Part shown: one piece after another, positions 11,852-21,868 of the stretch
Layout of the letters: every line of letters begins with the position of its first letter
How positions within the stretch are numbered: the stretch's first letter is position 1
DNA from: Arabidopsis thaliana
Taxonomy: Eukaryota > Streptophyta > Magnoliopsida > Brassicales > Brassicaceae
NCBI RefSeq assembly: GCF_000001735.4
Contig: NC_003075.7
Coordinates: 10,107,001 to 10,171,000, forward strand
Direction: 5' to 3'
DNA: 64,000 nt
The notes under the pieces: generated by a model
What the model was told of the DNA's origin: nothing
The model's input: the letters and a program-made list of their open reading frames with translations, nothing else
The model's database searches: none
Position numbers and translations under genes: made by a program

Positions 11852-13981
11852 ATGGGTGCTCAGAAGAAACCCGCGGCGGCTAAGGTTCGTGAGGATTCAG
11901 AGGATCTAAGTCGTCAACGATTACAAGCCATTCTTCTAGCCGACAGCTTCACCACTCAATTCCGTTCCATAACCCTAGAACGACCAAAGGTACTATTGCC
12001 GATAGTGAACATCCCGATGATTGATTACACTTTAGCATGGCTCGAATCAGCTGGGATCGAAGAGGTTTTTGTGTTCTGTTGTGCTCATTCGTCGCAGATC
12101 ATCGATTACCTGAAGAAATCGGAATGGTACACACGCCCAAACCCAAACTTGTTGGTGAGAACGATAGTGTCTCACAATTCCACCAGTGTTGGAGATGCTC
12201 TGCGTTATATCTATGAACAACAGACAGAGACGTCGCAGATTCAAGGTGATTTTGTTCTTGTTAGTGGTGATACTGTTAGTAATATGCCACTTGCTGATTT
12301 GATTCAACAACATAGAGATAGGAAGAAGAAAGATGAGAAAGCTATCATGACTATGGTTTTTAAGAAGCAGTCTAGACTAGGAATAGGATCTGATCAACTC
12401 TTTGTTGCAGTAGATCCTTTAACGAAACAGCTTCTTCATTACGAGGAATGTAATTCGAGAGGCGGGGACTTTTGCTTAGATAAGTCCTTGTTGGATAGTA
12501 CTGTTTTATGCAGTGATATGCAGGATTGTTACATTGACATTTGTTCTCCTGAGGTGCTTAGTCTCTTTGAGGATAACTTTGATTATCAGCATATGCGCCG
12601 TCATTTTGTTAATGGTTTGCTTGTTGATGATATTATGGGTTACAAGATTTTCACTCATGAGATTCAGTCGAGTTGTTATGCTGCAAGGATCGACAATTTA
12701 CGGAGCTATGACACTGTTAGCAAGGATATAATCCAGAGGTGGACATACCCGTACGTACCTAATATCGATTTCAGCGGGAATCGCCCTGTAAAGCTCGGGA
12801 GACGGGGGATATACCGGGCTTCTGATGCAGTTCAATCACACACTGCAGATGTTGGAGCTTCCACTGTCATTGGATATGGCACCAAAATTGGTAATGGAGG
12901 TAAAATCTATAACTCTGTTATTGGGAACGGATGTTGTATTGGATCAAATGTGGTGATACAAGGCTCATACATATGGAACAATGTTACGATTGAAGATGGG
13001 TGTGAGATAAGGAACGCTATTGTCTGTGATGGTGTGAAAGTCAGAGCAGGAGCTGTTCTGCAGCCTGGTGTTGTTTTGTCTTTCAGTGTTGTAGTTGGGC
13101 GGGACTTTGTTGTACCTGCATATTCAAAGGTCTCTTTACTTCAACAGCCAACTACAGAAGACAGCGATGAAGAGCTGGAATATGCTGATAGTAGCAGCGG
13201 GACTGCAGATCATTCGTCAGGCCTAAATAATTTGCAAATTGAGTCCAAAGCATCTGAGCTTGGTCCTGATGGAGCAGGTTACATCTGGGAAATATGTGAC
13301 AGCGCTCATGATGAGGAGTGGAAACATTCTGTTGTACCAATCCCCATGGATAAACTTGCCGATATCACTGGGGCCATGGACGATGATGACATAGAGGATG
13401 ACATTGTTGTCCCACCTTCTGGAGAGTTGAAATCTGATACTGATATTATTAACACTGATGCAAATGATTCCTATGGCGACTTTGAGAGAGAGGTTGAAGA
13501 AGAATTCTTAAGTGCCGTTGAAAAGGATAACAAAGCGGACATTGTAATTCCTTTGATTAACTCACACCGGTTGGCGTACAACATGGACTCTGCAGATTGT
13601 GCTGGAGCAGTATTCTACTCTATGATGAGACTGGCAGTAAAGAGTCCACATAATTCTGCTACTGAATTGTACAGAAACGCGATGGGTGTCATAACTAAAT
13701 GGAAGGGAGTTCTTGGGTTCTATTTAAAGCAAACTGATGCACAGATAGAAGTGATAATGAAATTCGAAGAGATGTGTCAGGAATCTGAAGAGTTGAGCCC
13801 TTTGTTTGCTAAACTTCTGCCTTTTCTGTATGACAAAGACGTGGTGCAAGAAGATGCGATCTTGAGATGGGGGGAAGAGAAAGCAGGAGCAGACGATTGT
13901 GACAAAGTTTATCTGAATAAATGTGAGTCATTCATAAAGTGGCTCAAGGAAGCATCTGAGGAGGAAGAAGAAGATAGTTAG
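11852..13981 (+). CDS. Translation initiation factor eIF2B subunit epsilon
   Basis: Catalytic subunit of the eIF2B complex, which exchanges GDP for GTP on eIF2 in the cytosol and so limits translation initiation. It is a single uninterrupted 709-codon ORF. The ATG at 11852 (MGAQKKPAAAK) is chosen because the frame upstream to 11798 has no ATG, only a TTG. The first 320 or so residues form a nucleotidyltransferase-like domain (LLADSFTTQFRSITLERPK, then LPIVNIPMIDYTLAWLE). Next come left-handed beta-helix hexapeptide repeats (roughly 330-440; VIGYGTKIG, VIGNGCCIG, VIQGSYIWNNVTI). An acidic linker follows, then the C-terminal W2/eIF5C helical domain (about 545-700) that holds exchange activity. 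The tail ends WLKEASEEEEEDS, the acidic-aromatic box expected for contact with eIF2-beta. It sits about 5.8 kb upstream of its substrate subunit gene, eIF2-gamma. Confidence 0.96.
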   Translation: MGAQKKPAAAKVREDSEDLSRQRLQAILLADSFTTQFRSITLERPKVLLPIVNIPMIDYTLAWLESAGIEEVFVFCCAHSSQIIDYLKKSEWYTRPNPNLLVRTIVSHNSTSVGDALRYIYEQQTETSQIQGDFVLVSGDTVSNMPLADLIQQHRDRKKKDEKAIMTMVFKKQSRLGIGSDQLFVAVDPLTKQLLHYEECNSRGGDFCLDKSLLDSTVLCSDMQDCYIDICSPEVLSLFEDNFDYQHMRRHFVNGLLVDDIMGYKIFTHEIQSSCYAARIDNLRSYDTVSKDIIQRWTYPYVPNIDFSGNRPVKLGRRGIYRASDAVQSHTADVGASTVIGYGTKIGNGGKIYNSVIGNGCCIGSNVVIQGSYIWNNVTIEDGCEIRNAIVCDGVKVRAGAVLQPGVVLSFSVVVGRDFVVPAYSKVSLLQQPTTEDSDEELEYADSSSGTADHSSGLNNLQIESKASELGPDGAGYIWEICDSAHDEEWKHSVVPIPMDKLADITGAMDDDDIEDDIVVPPSGELKSDTDIINTDANDSYGDFEREVEEEFLSAVEKDNKADIVIPLINSHRLAYNMDSADCAGAVFYSMMRLAVKSPHNSATELYRNAMGVITKWKGVLGFYLKQTDAQIEVIMKFEEMCQESEELSPLFAKLLPFLYDKDVVQEDAILRWGEEKAGADDCDKVYLNKCESFIKWLKEASEEEEEDS

Positions 13982-16250
13982 ATTGGTAAGCGTGACTTTC
14001 GATAGGTTGCAATGTGATTTCATTATACAGTCTATTTTGTAAAGTGATAATTTACATTTAAGATAGTAGTACTCTGTTATTTAACTGGCATCATCAACAA
14101 TCTTTTGTTAGGTTTGTTGTTGAATGAGATATTTCCCATAAATCTATCCATCAAGGGTTTGTTGTATACTTGCATGTGCAAGAGATATGTTGACTAGGCT
14201 ATTAAAAGAATTCATACGAAACGTTTTGTAGATAGAGTAAAGTTGATTTAAATGTGAGTCTCAAACGAAACTTAACTTGTGACGGTGTTATTCCAAATTT
14301 CCCAATTCAACCTTTACTTTTGTGTCCTTACGTCTTGAAAACATTATTACCGTCTTTGGTAACTTCATAACATGGACTTAGGGTACGCGGAAAAAGAAGA
14401 GAAAGTGTAACAAACTTAAAAATTGACGGCTATGATCAAGTTAAAAAGAAGCTTAGTTACTTAATATAGAATTACTTGGAAATATGGTGGCTGGAGAGTT
14501 CGTCACCATGGTGATATTGACTAATGAGATAGAAAACACGAAATCATAATCACATTTTGTTTTCTATTTTGTTGTTAATTTTAGTGGATTGTGTGTGTTA
14601 ATGTATTTCTGACGAAAATATTCGTTTTAGTATACTAGCCTGACTTTTAACTTAAAGCTATGGTTCAGTTTTTCTATAAAACTTGTATTCTCTTCATTCG
14701 ATCTTCCCACACCACACATTATTATATTTCTCAAACGAAATTTCTCTCTTCAAACAAGAAATACTAAAAGACTGCTCGATCTCTTCAAAATGTATCTAAA
14801 CAAACTTCCCTCTCTTCCATTCTTTTCTCTAATAGTTTGTGCTCTGATCACTATGATTCCTCTCACAATTTAGTTATATTCTTCCTATCATTCCATTAAC
14901 TCGTTTCTTGTAATGAGTTTTTTTTGAAAATGTAGCTAGCAAAATATTTTCTTCCATTTTGTCGTAACTAATATATAGTTTCTGCTATCATCTCATTTTT
15001 TGGAAGGATTTTGAGAACATCTTTAAAAAAAATTTAATTATCTCCCATTTTTTATTTGTTAATTCTTATAGTTTATGCTGTCATCTCACTTGTCTCAAAT
15101 TTGTTTCTCTTGCAGGGATTCGTGTGAAAATTTGCCTCAAGATCTCTTCAAAAGATCTACAGATTTGCTTAACCTTAACGTTGCCGAAGCATACTTGAAG
15201 GAGGTTTCAAGAGGAAAGGCCTTGGTTGTTGTACCGTGAAAGGGGATCCGGACAGGCCCGTTTCTACGACCCTGTGAGAGAGAGGCTACACAATAGGAGG
15301 TATGACCAAAATCTTGAAGAGGCAAGATTCTTGGGATCAACATTGGGTTGGGTTGTTATGTCCGACTCCATTGTCGGAATCCCACGCGAAGACCACCAAA
15401 CTTTCCTATACAACCCTTTCACTTCACAACGGTACGAACTACCCCCTCTCACTATTGAAGACCCACATCTCAAGAGTGTGCTCCGTTACGGTGTTCTCAC
15501 CGGAGATCCACGTGAAGACAACACTTATGCTTGTCTCGTCGCCGATAGCCTTCACGCTAATCTTATGGCGATAGGGAATACGCATCCTCCTAGTCTACAT
15601 TTATATTATGTAGCCAAGAGGAACGGAGAATGGGATCAGAACTGGTCAGTGACTCGTATCCCTACCCATAACCTTCCAGTTGTTGGTTCGACAATAGATT
15701 CCATCTCCCCATCTGCGGACAAAATATCAATTATAGGATGGGGCCATAGTTTTGACTTCACCTTCCAAAGCCAAGATTGGAATGTCACAAATATCAATTA
15801 TACCATGGAATGGAATCCTTTCCACGGCCAATCTTTTGATCAGATCAAACATCGACTTCAGATAGATCCACAAACTCTAGACATCATCGGCACTAAAACT
15901 GATCGCGAAAGAGTGAAAAACCGCATTTGGTTTGTTATAAACCAAATCATTTCCCACATTGACGGAGTTTGGGTTGAGGTTCGCGCTTAGCCTGATGTTC
16001 TACCTCTTGACTCTTAAGTTATTTTTCTGTGATTTGTTTCGTTATCTATCTTTTATTTGTGTGGTTTAAGATTTGTAGTATTAATTTCTATTTATTGTGT
16101 TGCAAACTCTACTCATTGTGGTTTCGTTAGAAACTCTACTTTGGTTTGTTTATAAAAATGCTGATCTTTTATTGTTTATTTTTACGTTAAACTTAATAGA
16201 CAAACAAAGAACTCTTAATTCGGTGTACAGCTCTACGTTAATATATGTAA
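13965..16250 (+). repeat. Tandem segmental duplication, copy A
   Basis: This segment is repeated downstream as copy B (16898-19248) at high similarity over about 2.3 kb. Copy A begins within the last six codons of eIF2B-epsilon (AAGAAGAAGATAGTTA at 13965-13980). It continues through the eIF2B-epsilon 3' flank, the DUF295-like copy A and its 3' flank, ending near ATATATGTAAAACAT at about 16238-16252. Between 13982 and 15115 I see no gene, only the duplicated flank. This includes a TATAAAAC-type box near 14676 and a T/C-rich leader-like stretch also kept in copy B near 17610. Confidence 0.9.
15116..15990 (+). pseudogene. DUF295-like F-box-related gene, copy A, 5' disrupted
   Basis: After a good 3' splice-site context (TTTCTCTTGCAG, ending 15115) the frame reads DSCENLPQDLFKRSTDLL, parallel to the degenerate F-box-like start of copy B. 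It then hits TGA at 15237-15239. The homologous frame of copy B resumes from 15199 and stays open to the stop at 15988-15990, but without an ATG until 15358. Comparing 15180-15219 with 18121-18210 shows copy A is 50 bases shorter. That is not a multiple of three, so the N-terminal part is frameshifted. The downstream frame still reads FLGSTLGWVVMS, FLYNPFTSQRYELPPL and the conserved end DGVWVEVRA. It could survive as a 210-residue protein from 15358. Function unknown; DUF295 assignment is by general resemblance only. Confidence 0.7.
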
Positions 16251-16897
16251 AACATCGATCTAAGACAAGTATATTAACTAACATATCGTGCAAATAAATT
16301 AATCAACGTGTATGCAGCAATTTGAATTTATAATAATTAAACATGTCCATGTAATAGACAACAAAAGACGCTTGAGATTAAGAAAACAGTACTGAATTCT
16401 TGATTTTATTCGATAAAAGTATATCCACCTGGTCGTCACATGGTACTTGACAAATCGTGTGAAAGTCTTTCCTATCTTTAAATATGGATATTAAGCATTG
16501 CATGCTAGTGGTGGTCCTACTCTTACCTTAAAACTATATGATTTTGCCATATAAAGAAGTCGAATTTTTCATTAGTGTCAATTCTTCTTTGAACTGTTTT
16601 TATTAGAGGCAGCTGTAATTAGAAAACGTCCAAAAAGGGAGGTTCAAATTTTTTTAAAAATGTTTGTTTAGCAAATAGTAAAATGAAAAATTATACAAGA
16701 GATGTATTTTCTATTTTTTTTAACTAAAAGAGTTATTGTATTGTTACAAGGTTCAAATCATTTCTCATTAGCTGTAAATGTATTGTTACACCCAGTATTA
16801 TACTCTATCAAGTTGAAGTAAAAAGAATATTTACAAGTATAAAACTATATACTCAAATATCCCTCTCTCAAGTCGAATTCTTCAAGCGGAATTCTTC
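16251..16897. other. Spacer between duplication copies
   Basis: There is no gene here. The stretch at about 16645-16705 (TTTTTTTAAAAATG, then GTTTAGCAAATAGTAAAATGAAAAATT) is repeated immediately after copy B at about 19245-19305. Copy B therefore seems to have lost roughly 400 bases that copy A keeps, or the unit boundary was rearranged. A 12-base word, TGTATTGTTACA, is repeated near 16737 and 16779. Just before copy B, GAATTCTTCAAG occurs twice (16875-16900). Confidence 0.6.
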
Positions 16898-19248
16898 AAG
16901 AAGAAGATAGTTAAATTGGTAAACGTAAGTTTAGATGTGTTGCATTGTAATATCATTATACAGCCTATTTTGTAAGTTGATGATTTACATTTAAGAGATT
17001 GTACTCTGTTATTTAACTGGCATCATCAACAATCTTTTGTTTGTTTTGTTGGAGATTGCGACATTTCCCATCAATCAATCTATCAAGGGTTTGTTGTATA
17101 CTTGTATGTACAAGAGATATGTTTGACTAGGCTATCAGAAGAATTCATACGAAACGTTTTGTAGATTAGATAGAGTAAAGCAGATTTAAATGTGAGTGTC
17201 AAACGAAACTTAACTTGTGACGGTGTTATTCCAAATTTCCCAATTCAACCTTTACTTTTGTGTCCTTACGTCTGCAAAACATTATTATCATCTTTGGTAA
17301 CTTCATAACATGGACTTAGGGTACGCGGAAAAAGAAGAGAAAGTGTAACAAACTTAAAAATTGACGGCTATGATCAAGTCTTAAAAAAGCTTAAGTACTT
17401 AATATAAGATTGCTTGGAAATATGGTGGCTGGAGAGCGCGTCACCATGGTGATAATGACTAATGAGATTGAAAGCACGAAATCATAATCATATTTTGTTA
17501 TCTATTTTGTTGTTAATTTTAGTGGATTGTGTGTGTTAATGTATTTCTGACGAAAATATTCGTTTTAGTATACTAGCCTGACTTTTAACTTAAAGCTATG
17601 GTTCAGTTTTTCTATAAAACTTGTATTCTCTTCATTCGATCTTCCAACGCCACACATTATTATATTTCTCAAACGAAATTTCTCTCTTCAAACAAGAAAT
17701 ACTTAAAGACTGCTCGATCTCTTCAAAATGTATCTAAACAAACTTCCCACTCACAATTTAATATATTCTTGCTATCATTCCATAAACAGATTAACTCATT
17801 TCTTGCAATGATTTTTGTTTTTGAAAATGTAGCTAGCAACAAAACTTCTTCCATTTTTTCGTAACTCATATATATAGCTTCTGCCTTCTGCTATCAGATT
17901 TCATTTCTCTCAAAATTATTTTTCTTGGTTTCATCTCATTTTTTGGAGGGATTTTTGAGAACATCTTTAAAAAAAAAATAATCTTCCAGTTCTTATTTGT
18001 TAATTCTTATAGTTTATGCTCTCATCTCACTTCTCTCAAATTTGTTTCTCTCGCAGGGATTCATGGGGAAGTTTGCCTCAAGATCTCCTCAGAAGTTCTA
18101 CAAATTTGCTTAACCCTAACTTTACCGAAGGTGGGGCACTAAGAGGTGTCAACACTCATTGGAGGAACACATTTCTTTCTTTCCGTGAAGGAGGTTTCGT
18201 AGAGGAAAGGCCGTGGTTGTTGTACCGTGAAAGGGGATCCCGAGTTGCCCATTTCTATGACCCTGTGAGAGAGGAGCTACATCATGGGAAAGACCCATAT
18301 CTTGAAGGGGCCAAATTCTTAGGATCAACATTGGGTTGGGTTGTTATGTCCAACTCCAGTGCCATACACCGACGTCAAGACCACCAAGCTTTCTTATACA
18401 ACCCGTTCACTTCACAACGGTACCAACTACCCCTTCTCACCACTGATAACCCATGTGTGATCCGTTACGGTGTGCTCACCGGAGATCCCCGTCAAGACAA
18501 CACTTATGCTTGTCTCCTAGCCGATAGCTTTCACGAAAATAATCATATGGTGATAGCGCATATGCATGCTCCTAGTCGACAAATATATTATGTAGCCAAG
18601 AGTAACGGAGACTGGGATCAGAACTGGTCAGTGACTCGTATCCCTACCTTCAACCATCCAATTTGTGGTTCGACTATAGATTCCCTCTCCCCATCTGTGG
18701 ACAAAATATCAATTATTTTATGGGGCCATACTCTTGACTTCACCTTCCGAACCCAAAATTGGAATGTCTCAAATACTCAAGAGAATGATACCATCGAATG
18801 GAATCCTTTCCACGGCCAATCTTTTGATCAGATCAAACATCGACTTCAGATATTTCCACAAACTCTAGACATTATCGGCACTAAAACTGATCGCGAGAGA
18901 GTGAAAAACCGCACTTGGGGTGCTAACAACCAAATCGTTTCTTACACTGACGGAGTTTGGGTTGAGGTTCGCGCTTAGCCTAATGTTCTACCACTTGACT
19001 CTTTAAGTTATTTCTCTGTGATTGTTTTCGTTATCTATCTTTTATTTGTGTGGTTTAAGATTTTTAGTATTAATTTCTATTTATTGTGTTGCAAACTCTA
19101 CTCATTGTGGTTTCGTTAGAAACTCTACTTTGGTTTGTTTATAAAAATGCTGATCTTTTATTGTTTATTTTTACGTTAAACTTAATAGACAAACAAAGAA
19201 CTCTTAATTCGGTGTACATCTCTTCGTTAATATATGTAAAACATATTT
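16898..19248 (+). repeat. Tandem segmental duplication, copy B
   Basis: This is a near-copy of 13965-16250. It starts with AAGAAGAAGATAGTTA (16898-16913), the last codons and stop of eIF2B-epsilon, although no eIF2B-epsilon reading frame lies upstream of it. It continues through the same 3' flank (CAGCCTATTTTGTAAG, CATCATCAACAATC), promoter-like DNA and the intact DUF295-like copy. Offset to copy A is about 2.93 kb at the left end. The left break inside a coding end shows that eIF2B-epsilon lies at the origin of the duplicated unit. Confidence 0.9.
18016..18978 (+). CDS. DUF295-like, F-box-related protein, copy B (function unknown)
   Basis: The open frame spans 320 codons from ATG 18016 to TAG 18976-18978. 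A strong 3' splice-site context (TTTCTCTCGCAG, ending 18056) falls inside the frame, so the true coding exon may begin at 18057 with an upstream exon I cannot define. After it the protein reads DSWGSLPQDLLRSSTNLL, which resembles a weakened F-box (W..LP.DLL). Then come PWLLYRERG, FYDPVREEL, FLGSTLGWVVMS and FLYNPFTSQRYQLP, the sort of order seen in plant DUF295/F-box proteins. The end is DGVWVEVRA. No signal peptide or membrane segment is clear. Copy A upstream is its broken twin. Start and gene structure are uncertain; the body of the protein is well supported by conservation of the frame between copies. Confidence 0.7.
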   Translation: MLSSHFSQICFSRRDSWGSLPQDLLRSSTNLLNPNFTEGGALRGVNTHWRNTFLSFREGGFVEERPWLLYRERGSRVAHFYDPVREELHHGKDPYLEGAKFLGSTLGWVVMSNSSAIHRRQDHQAFLYNPFTSQRYQLPLLTTDNPCVIRYGVLTGDPRQDNTYACLLADSFHENNHMVIAHMHAPSRQIYYVAKSNGDWDQNWSVTRIPTFNHPICGSTIDSLSPSVDKISIILWGHTLDFTFRTQNWNVSNTQENDTIEWNPFHGQSFDQIKHRLQIFPQTLDIIGTKTDRERVKNRTWGANNQIVSYTDGVWVEVRA

Positions 19249-19746
19249 TTTTTAAAAAAATTGTTTAGCAAAGAGTAAAATGAAAAATTCTACAAAAGAT
19301 GTTCTCTTATTTGGCTCCTCTACAAAAAAAACTCAACTCCGATTACAAATTCGAGTTTAAATTTACAGGTTTTCAATATTGGGCCGTATTGGGTGCTAAT
19401 GGTTTTACTAATAATAAGAATGGGCCTAGTTAATCATAAGGCAATGAAAAAAAGGTTTACAAAACCCTACATTTTTTACCTTCCACGTGTAAACTTCTTC
19501 CCCAATCTTACAAATCTTTAACTGTCATCGAGCGAGCTCAACATTTTTCGGACAACAAAGTGTAAGAGACTGATTAAACAAAATCGAGACTTTATAGTAC
19601 TCAGGTTTGTCGGAATCGACTGAGTATCGAAATTATTGTGGTGTTTTGTGAACAGAAACCAAGGTATGCATGAAATCGTTTTGTATATAAACCCTAATAT
19701 CGATTTCAGAATTTTCATTGATCTCGTTGTTTTAGCAGGATTAAAG
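19249..19746 (+). promoter_or_regulatory. eIF2-gamma promoter and 5' UTR intron
   Basis: Upstream of eIF2-gamma, 19349-19434 carries TTGGGCC at 19379-19385, TATTGGG at 19387-19393 and TGGGCCTAG at 19421-19429, in an arrangement like the eIF2B-epsilon promoter at 11660-11740. A telo-box-like AAAACCCTA lies near 19460. A leader intron fits 19664-19738 (AAG/GTATGC ... TTTTAGCAG/GATT), joining the UTR eight bases before the ATG. Intron-containing leaders are common in plant translation genes. Confidence 0.65.
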
Positions 19747-21587
19747 ATGGTTCAATCTGTGTTAATTTCGCGTAACAAGGGTTTGGCGGAGCAAGATCTA
19801 ACTAAGCTTGATGTAACAAAGTTACATCCTCTGTTTCCTGAAGTCATTTCTCGCCAAGCAACCATAAATATCGGTAAATTACACTCTGCTTTTGCCAGCT
19901 CCTCTAGGTCTATAGTATAACTTGATGTCAAAGAAACCAATACTGTGCTAAATATATCTCAGGAACCATTGGTCATGTCGCTCACGGTAAATCGACTATA
20001 GTGAAAGCTATCTCTGGTGTTCAGACTGTGCGTTTTAAGAATGAATTAGAGCGTAACATTACCATTAAGCTTGGTTATGCAAATGCAAAGATTTACAAGT
20101 GTGAGGATGACAAGTGCCCTAGACCAATGTGCTACAAGTGAGTCATAATCTTCTTTTTGATATAATAAGGCTAAGTGTTATTATGTGTAGCAGCAGCTAA
20201 TCTGTTAATTTTAGGTCATATGGGAGTGGAAAAGAAGACAACCCAACTTGTGATGTCCCCGGATTTGAGAATTGCAAGATGACACTACGGAGACATGTCT
20301 CATGTGTCGATTGTCCGGTATTAATGAGTTTAATTTACACTTTGTCTCTCAAAACTAGAACCATTGGCTATATGTAACTGAGTTGTTTTTTATTCATCAG
20401 GGACATGATATTCTTATGGCGACAATGCTCAATGGAGCAGCAATCGTGGATGGTGCTTTACTTCTAATTGCTGCTAACGAGAGTTGTCCACAACCACAAA
20501 CCGCTGAACATCTTGCTTCTGTTGATATGATGCGCCTTAAGCATATCATAATCCTTCAGAACAAGATTGATCTCATTAATGAGAAAGCCGCCACTGAACA
20601 GCACGAGGCTATTCAGAAATTTATAACGGTTTGATCAATTTTCTTATCTCTCTGTTGTTAAATCTTTCATGACTTCATCAGTTTGGTTCTCATATTTTCT
20701 GTCACATATATAATGTTGCAGAACACGAATGCTGAGGATGCACCTATAGTTCCTGTCTCAGCACAACTGAAATACAACATTGATGTTGTGAGTGAATACA
20801 TTGTCAAGAAGATTCCAATCCCTGTGAGAGACTTTGTGTCACCACCAAAGATGATTGTGATTCGTTCTTTCGATGTCAATAAACCTGGCTCGGCGGGTCA
20901 TGAAATGAAAGGTGGTGTTGCTGGTGGAAGTATCCTCCAGGTATGTTTTTATCTCTCTGTTTCTCCTCTGTTCTTACCTGACTGTGAAACAATTTAGTAT
21001 TAATATGTGTCTCTCTTTGTTTGGGTGTTTTGAAAGTGAACCAACTGATTGAAATTAGACCTGGTATCACTGGCAAAGATGAGCATGGAAACTCAAAATG
21101 CACTCCAATTTACTCGCGTATAACTTCACTATACGCGGAACAGAACGAGCTTCAGTTTGCTGTACCGGGAGGTCTAATCGGAGTTGGAACAACCATGGAC
21201 CCTACGCTTACGCGTGCTGATAGGTTGGTTGGTCAAGTCCTTGGTGAAATGGGTACTCTCCCTGACGTCTTTGTTGAGCTTGAAGTAAGTTACCAGCTTC
21301 TGACTCGTCTCATTGGAGTGAGGACAAAGGAAAAAGAGAAGCAAATGAAAGTGTCAAAGCTAACCAAAGAAGAGATATTGATGGTGAACATCGGGTCTAT
21401 GTCTACGGGAGCTAAGGTTATTGGAGTCAAGAAAGATATGGTGAAACTCCAACTGACGTCTCCGGTGTGTACCACCATAGGAGAGAAGGTTGCTTTAAGC
21501 CGACGTGTCGATAGGCATTGGCGTCTAATTGGTAAGGGTCAGATTATGGCTGGAACCACCATCGATGTTCCTCCTCCTCCTTTCTAA
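19747..21587 (+). CDS. Translation initiation factor eIF2 subunit gamma
   Basis: GTP-binding subunit of eIF2, which carries initiator Met-tRNA to the 40S ribosome. Exons are 19747-19873, 19963-20137, 20215-20317, 20401-20628, 20722-20940 and 21024-21587, giving 471 codons plus stop. The start [17 protein letters not shown] follows a leader intron. The GTPase shows the P-loop GHVAHGKST, switch region [17 protein letters not shown], a zinc-knuckle-like cysteine set ([11 protein letters not shown]), DCPGHD and NKID. Domains II and III follow ([29 protein letters not shown]) with the end [22 protein letters not shown]. The anomaly is intron 5 (20941-21023). It has a good donor (CAG/GTATGT) and branch-like TATTAAT, but ends TTTGTTTG, so the acceptor is TG, not AG. 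Without TG use, the conserved GVLKVNQ block cannot be kept whole. The coding frame is otherwise intact, so the gene is either active through non-canonical splicing or impaired. Confidence 0.9.
20941..21023 (+). other. Intron with GT..TG ends in eIF2-gamma
   Basis: The 83-base intron begins GTATGTTT and ends CTCTCTTTGTTTG before GGTGTTTTGAAAGTG (coding GVLKV). Retention gives a stop at TAG 20995-20997. The nearest AGs after the normal donor do not help. AG at 20996-20997 gives CAG TAT TAA. AG at 21035-21036 gives an immediate TGA. AG at 21057-21058 and 21077-21078 are out of frame. AG at 21082-21083 is in frame but removes 20 conserved residues. A weak upstream donor (GGA A/GTATCC) spliced to 20997 is also in frame, but replaces SILQ with a short foreign segment. 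Confidence 0.85.
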
Positions 21588-21868
21588 TGAAGTAGTGATG
21601 AGTTTTTTATATTGTTTGCATTCAAAAATAATTAACATGTGCCTTTGTATGTTTAATCACTTTCTTTCGACTACAATATAAAACTATATTCATATTTAAC
21701 ACAACATTGACGAAAATTTAAAAAACAAATTCATAATTTCATTAATGATATTACTTATCACTAATTAGGAATTATATAATTCTAATTCCCTCCTCGTTCT
21801 GAGCTTTTGTTTCATCTTTACGCTCTCTCTTACTCTCAGCCAAAACCCTATACTCTCTTTCAATCCCA

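Noticed and set aside
16097..16297. ORF repeated after both DUF295 copies (also 19086-19268)
   Set aside because: It is duplicated 3' flank; hydrophobic T-rich translation without an ATG in a sensible context.
17598..17864. 88-codon ORF in duplication copy B
   Set aside because: Copy A has stops in the matching frame, so the frame is not conserved; the region looks like promoter and leader.
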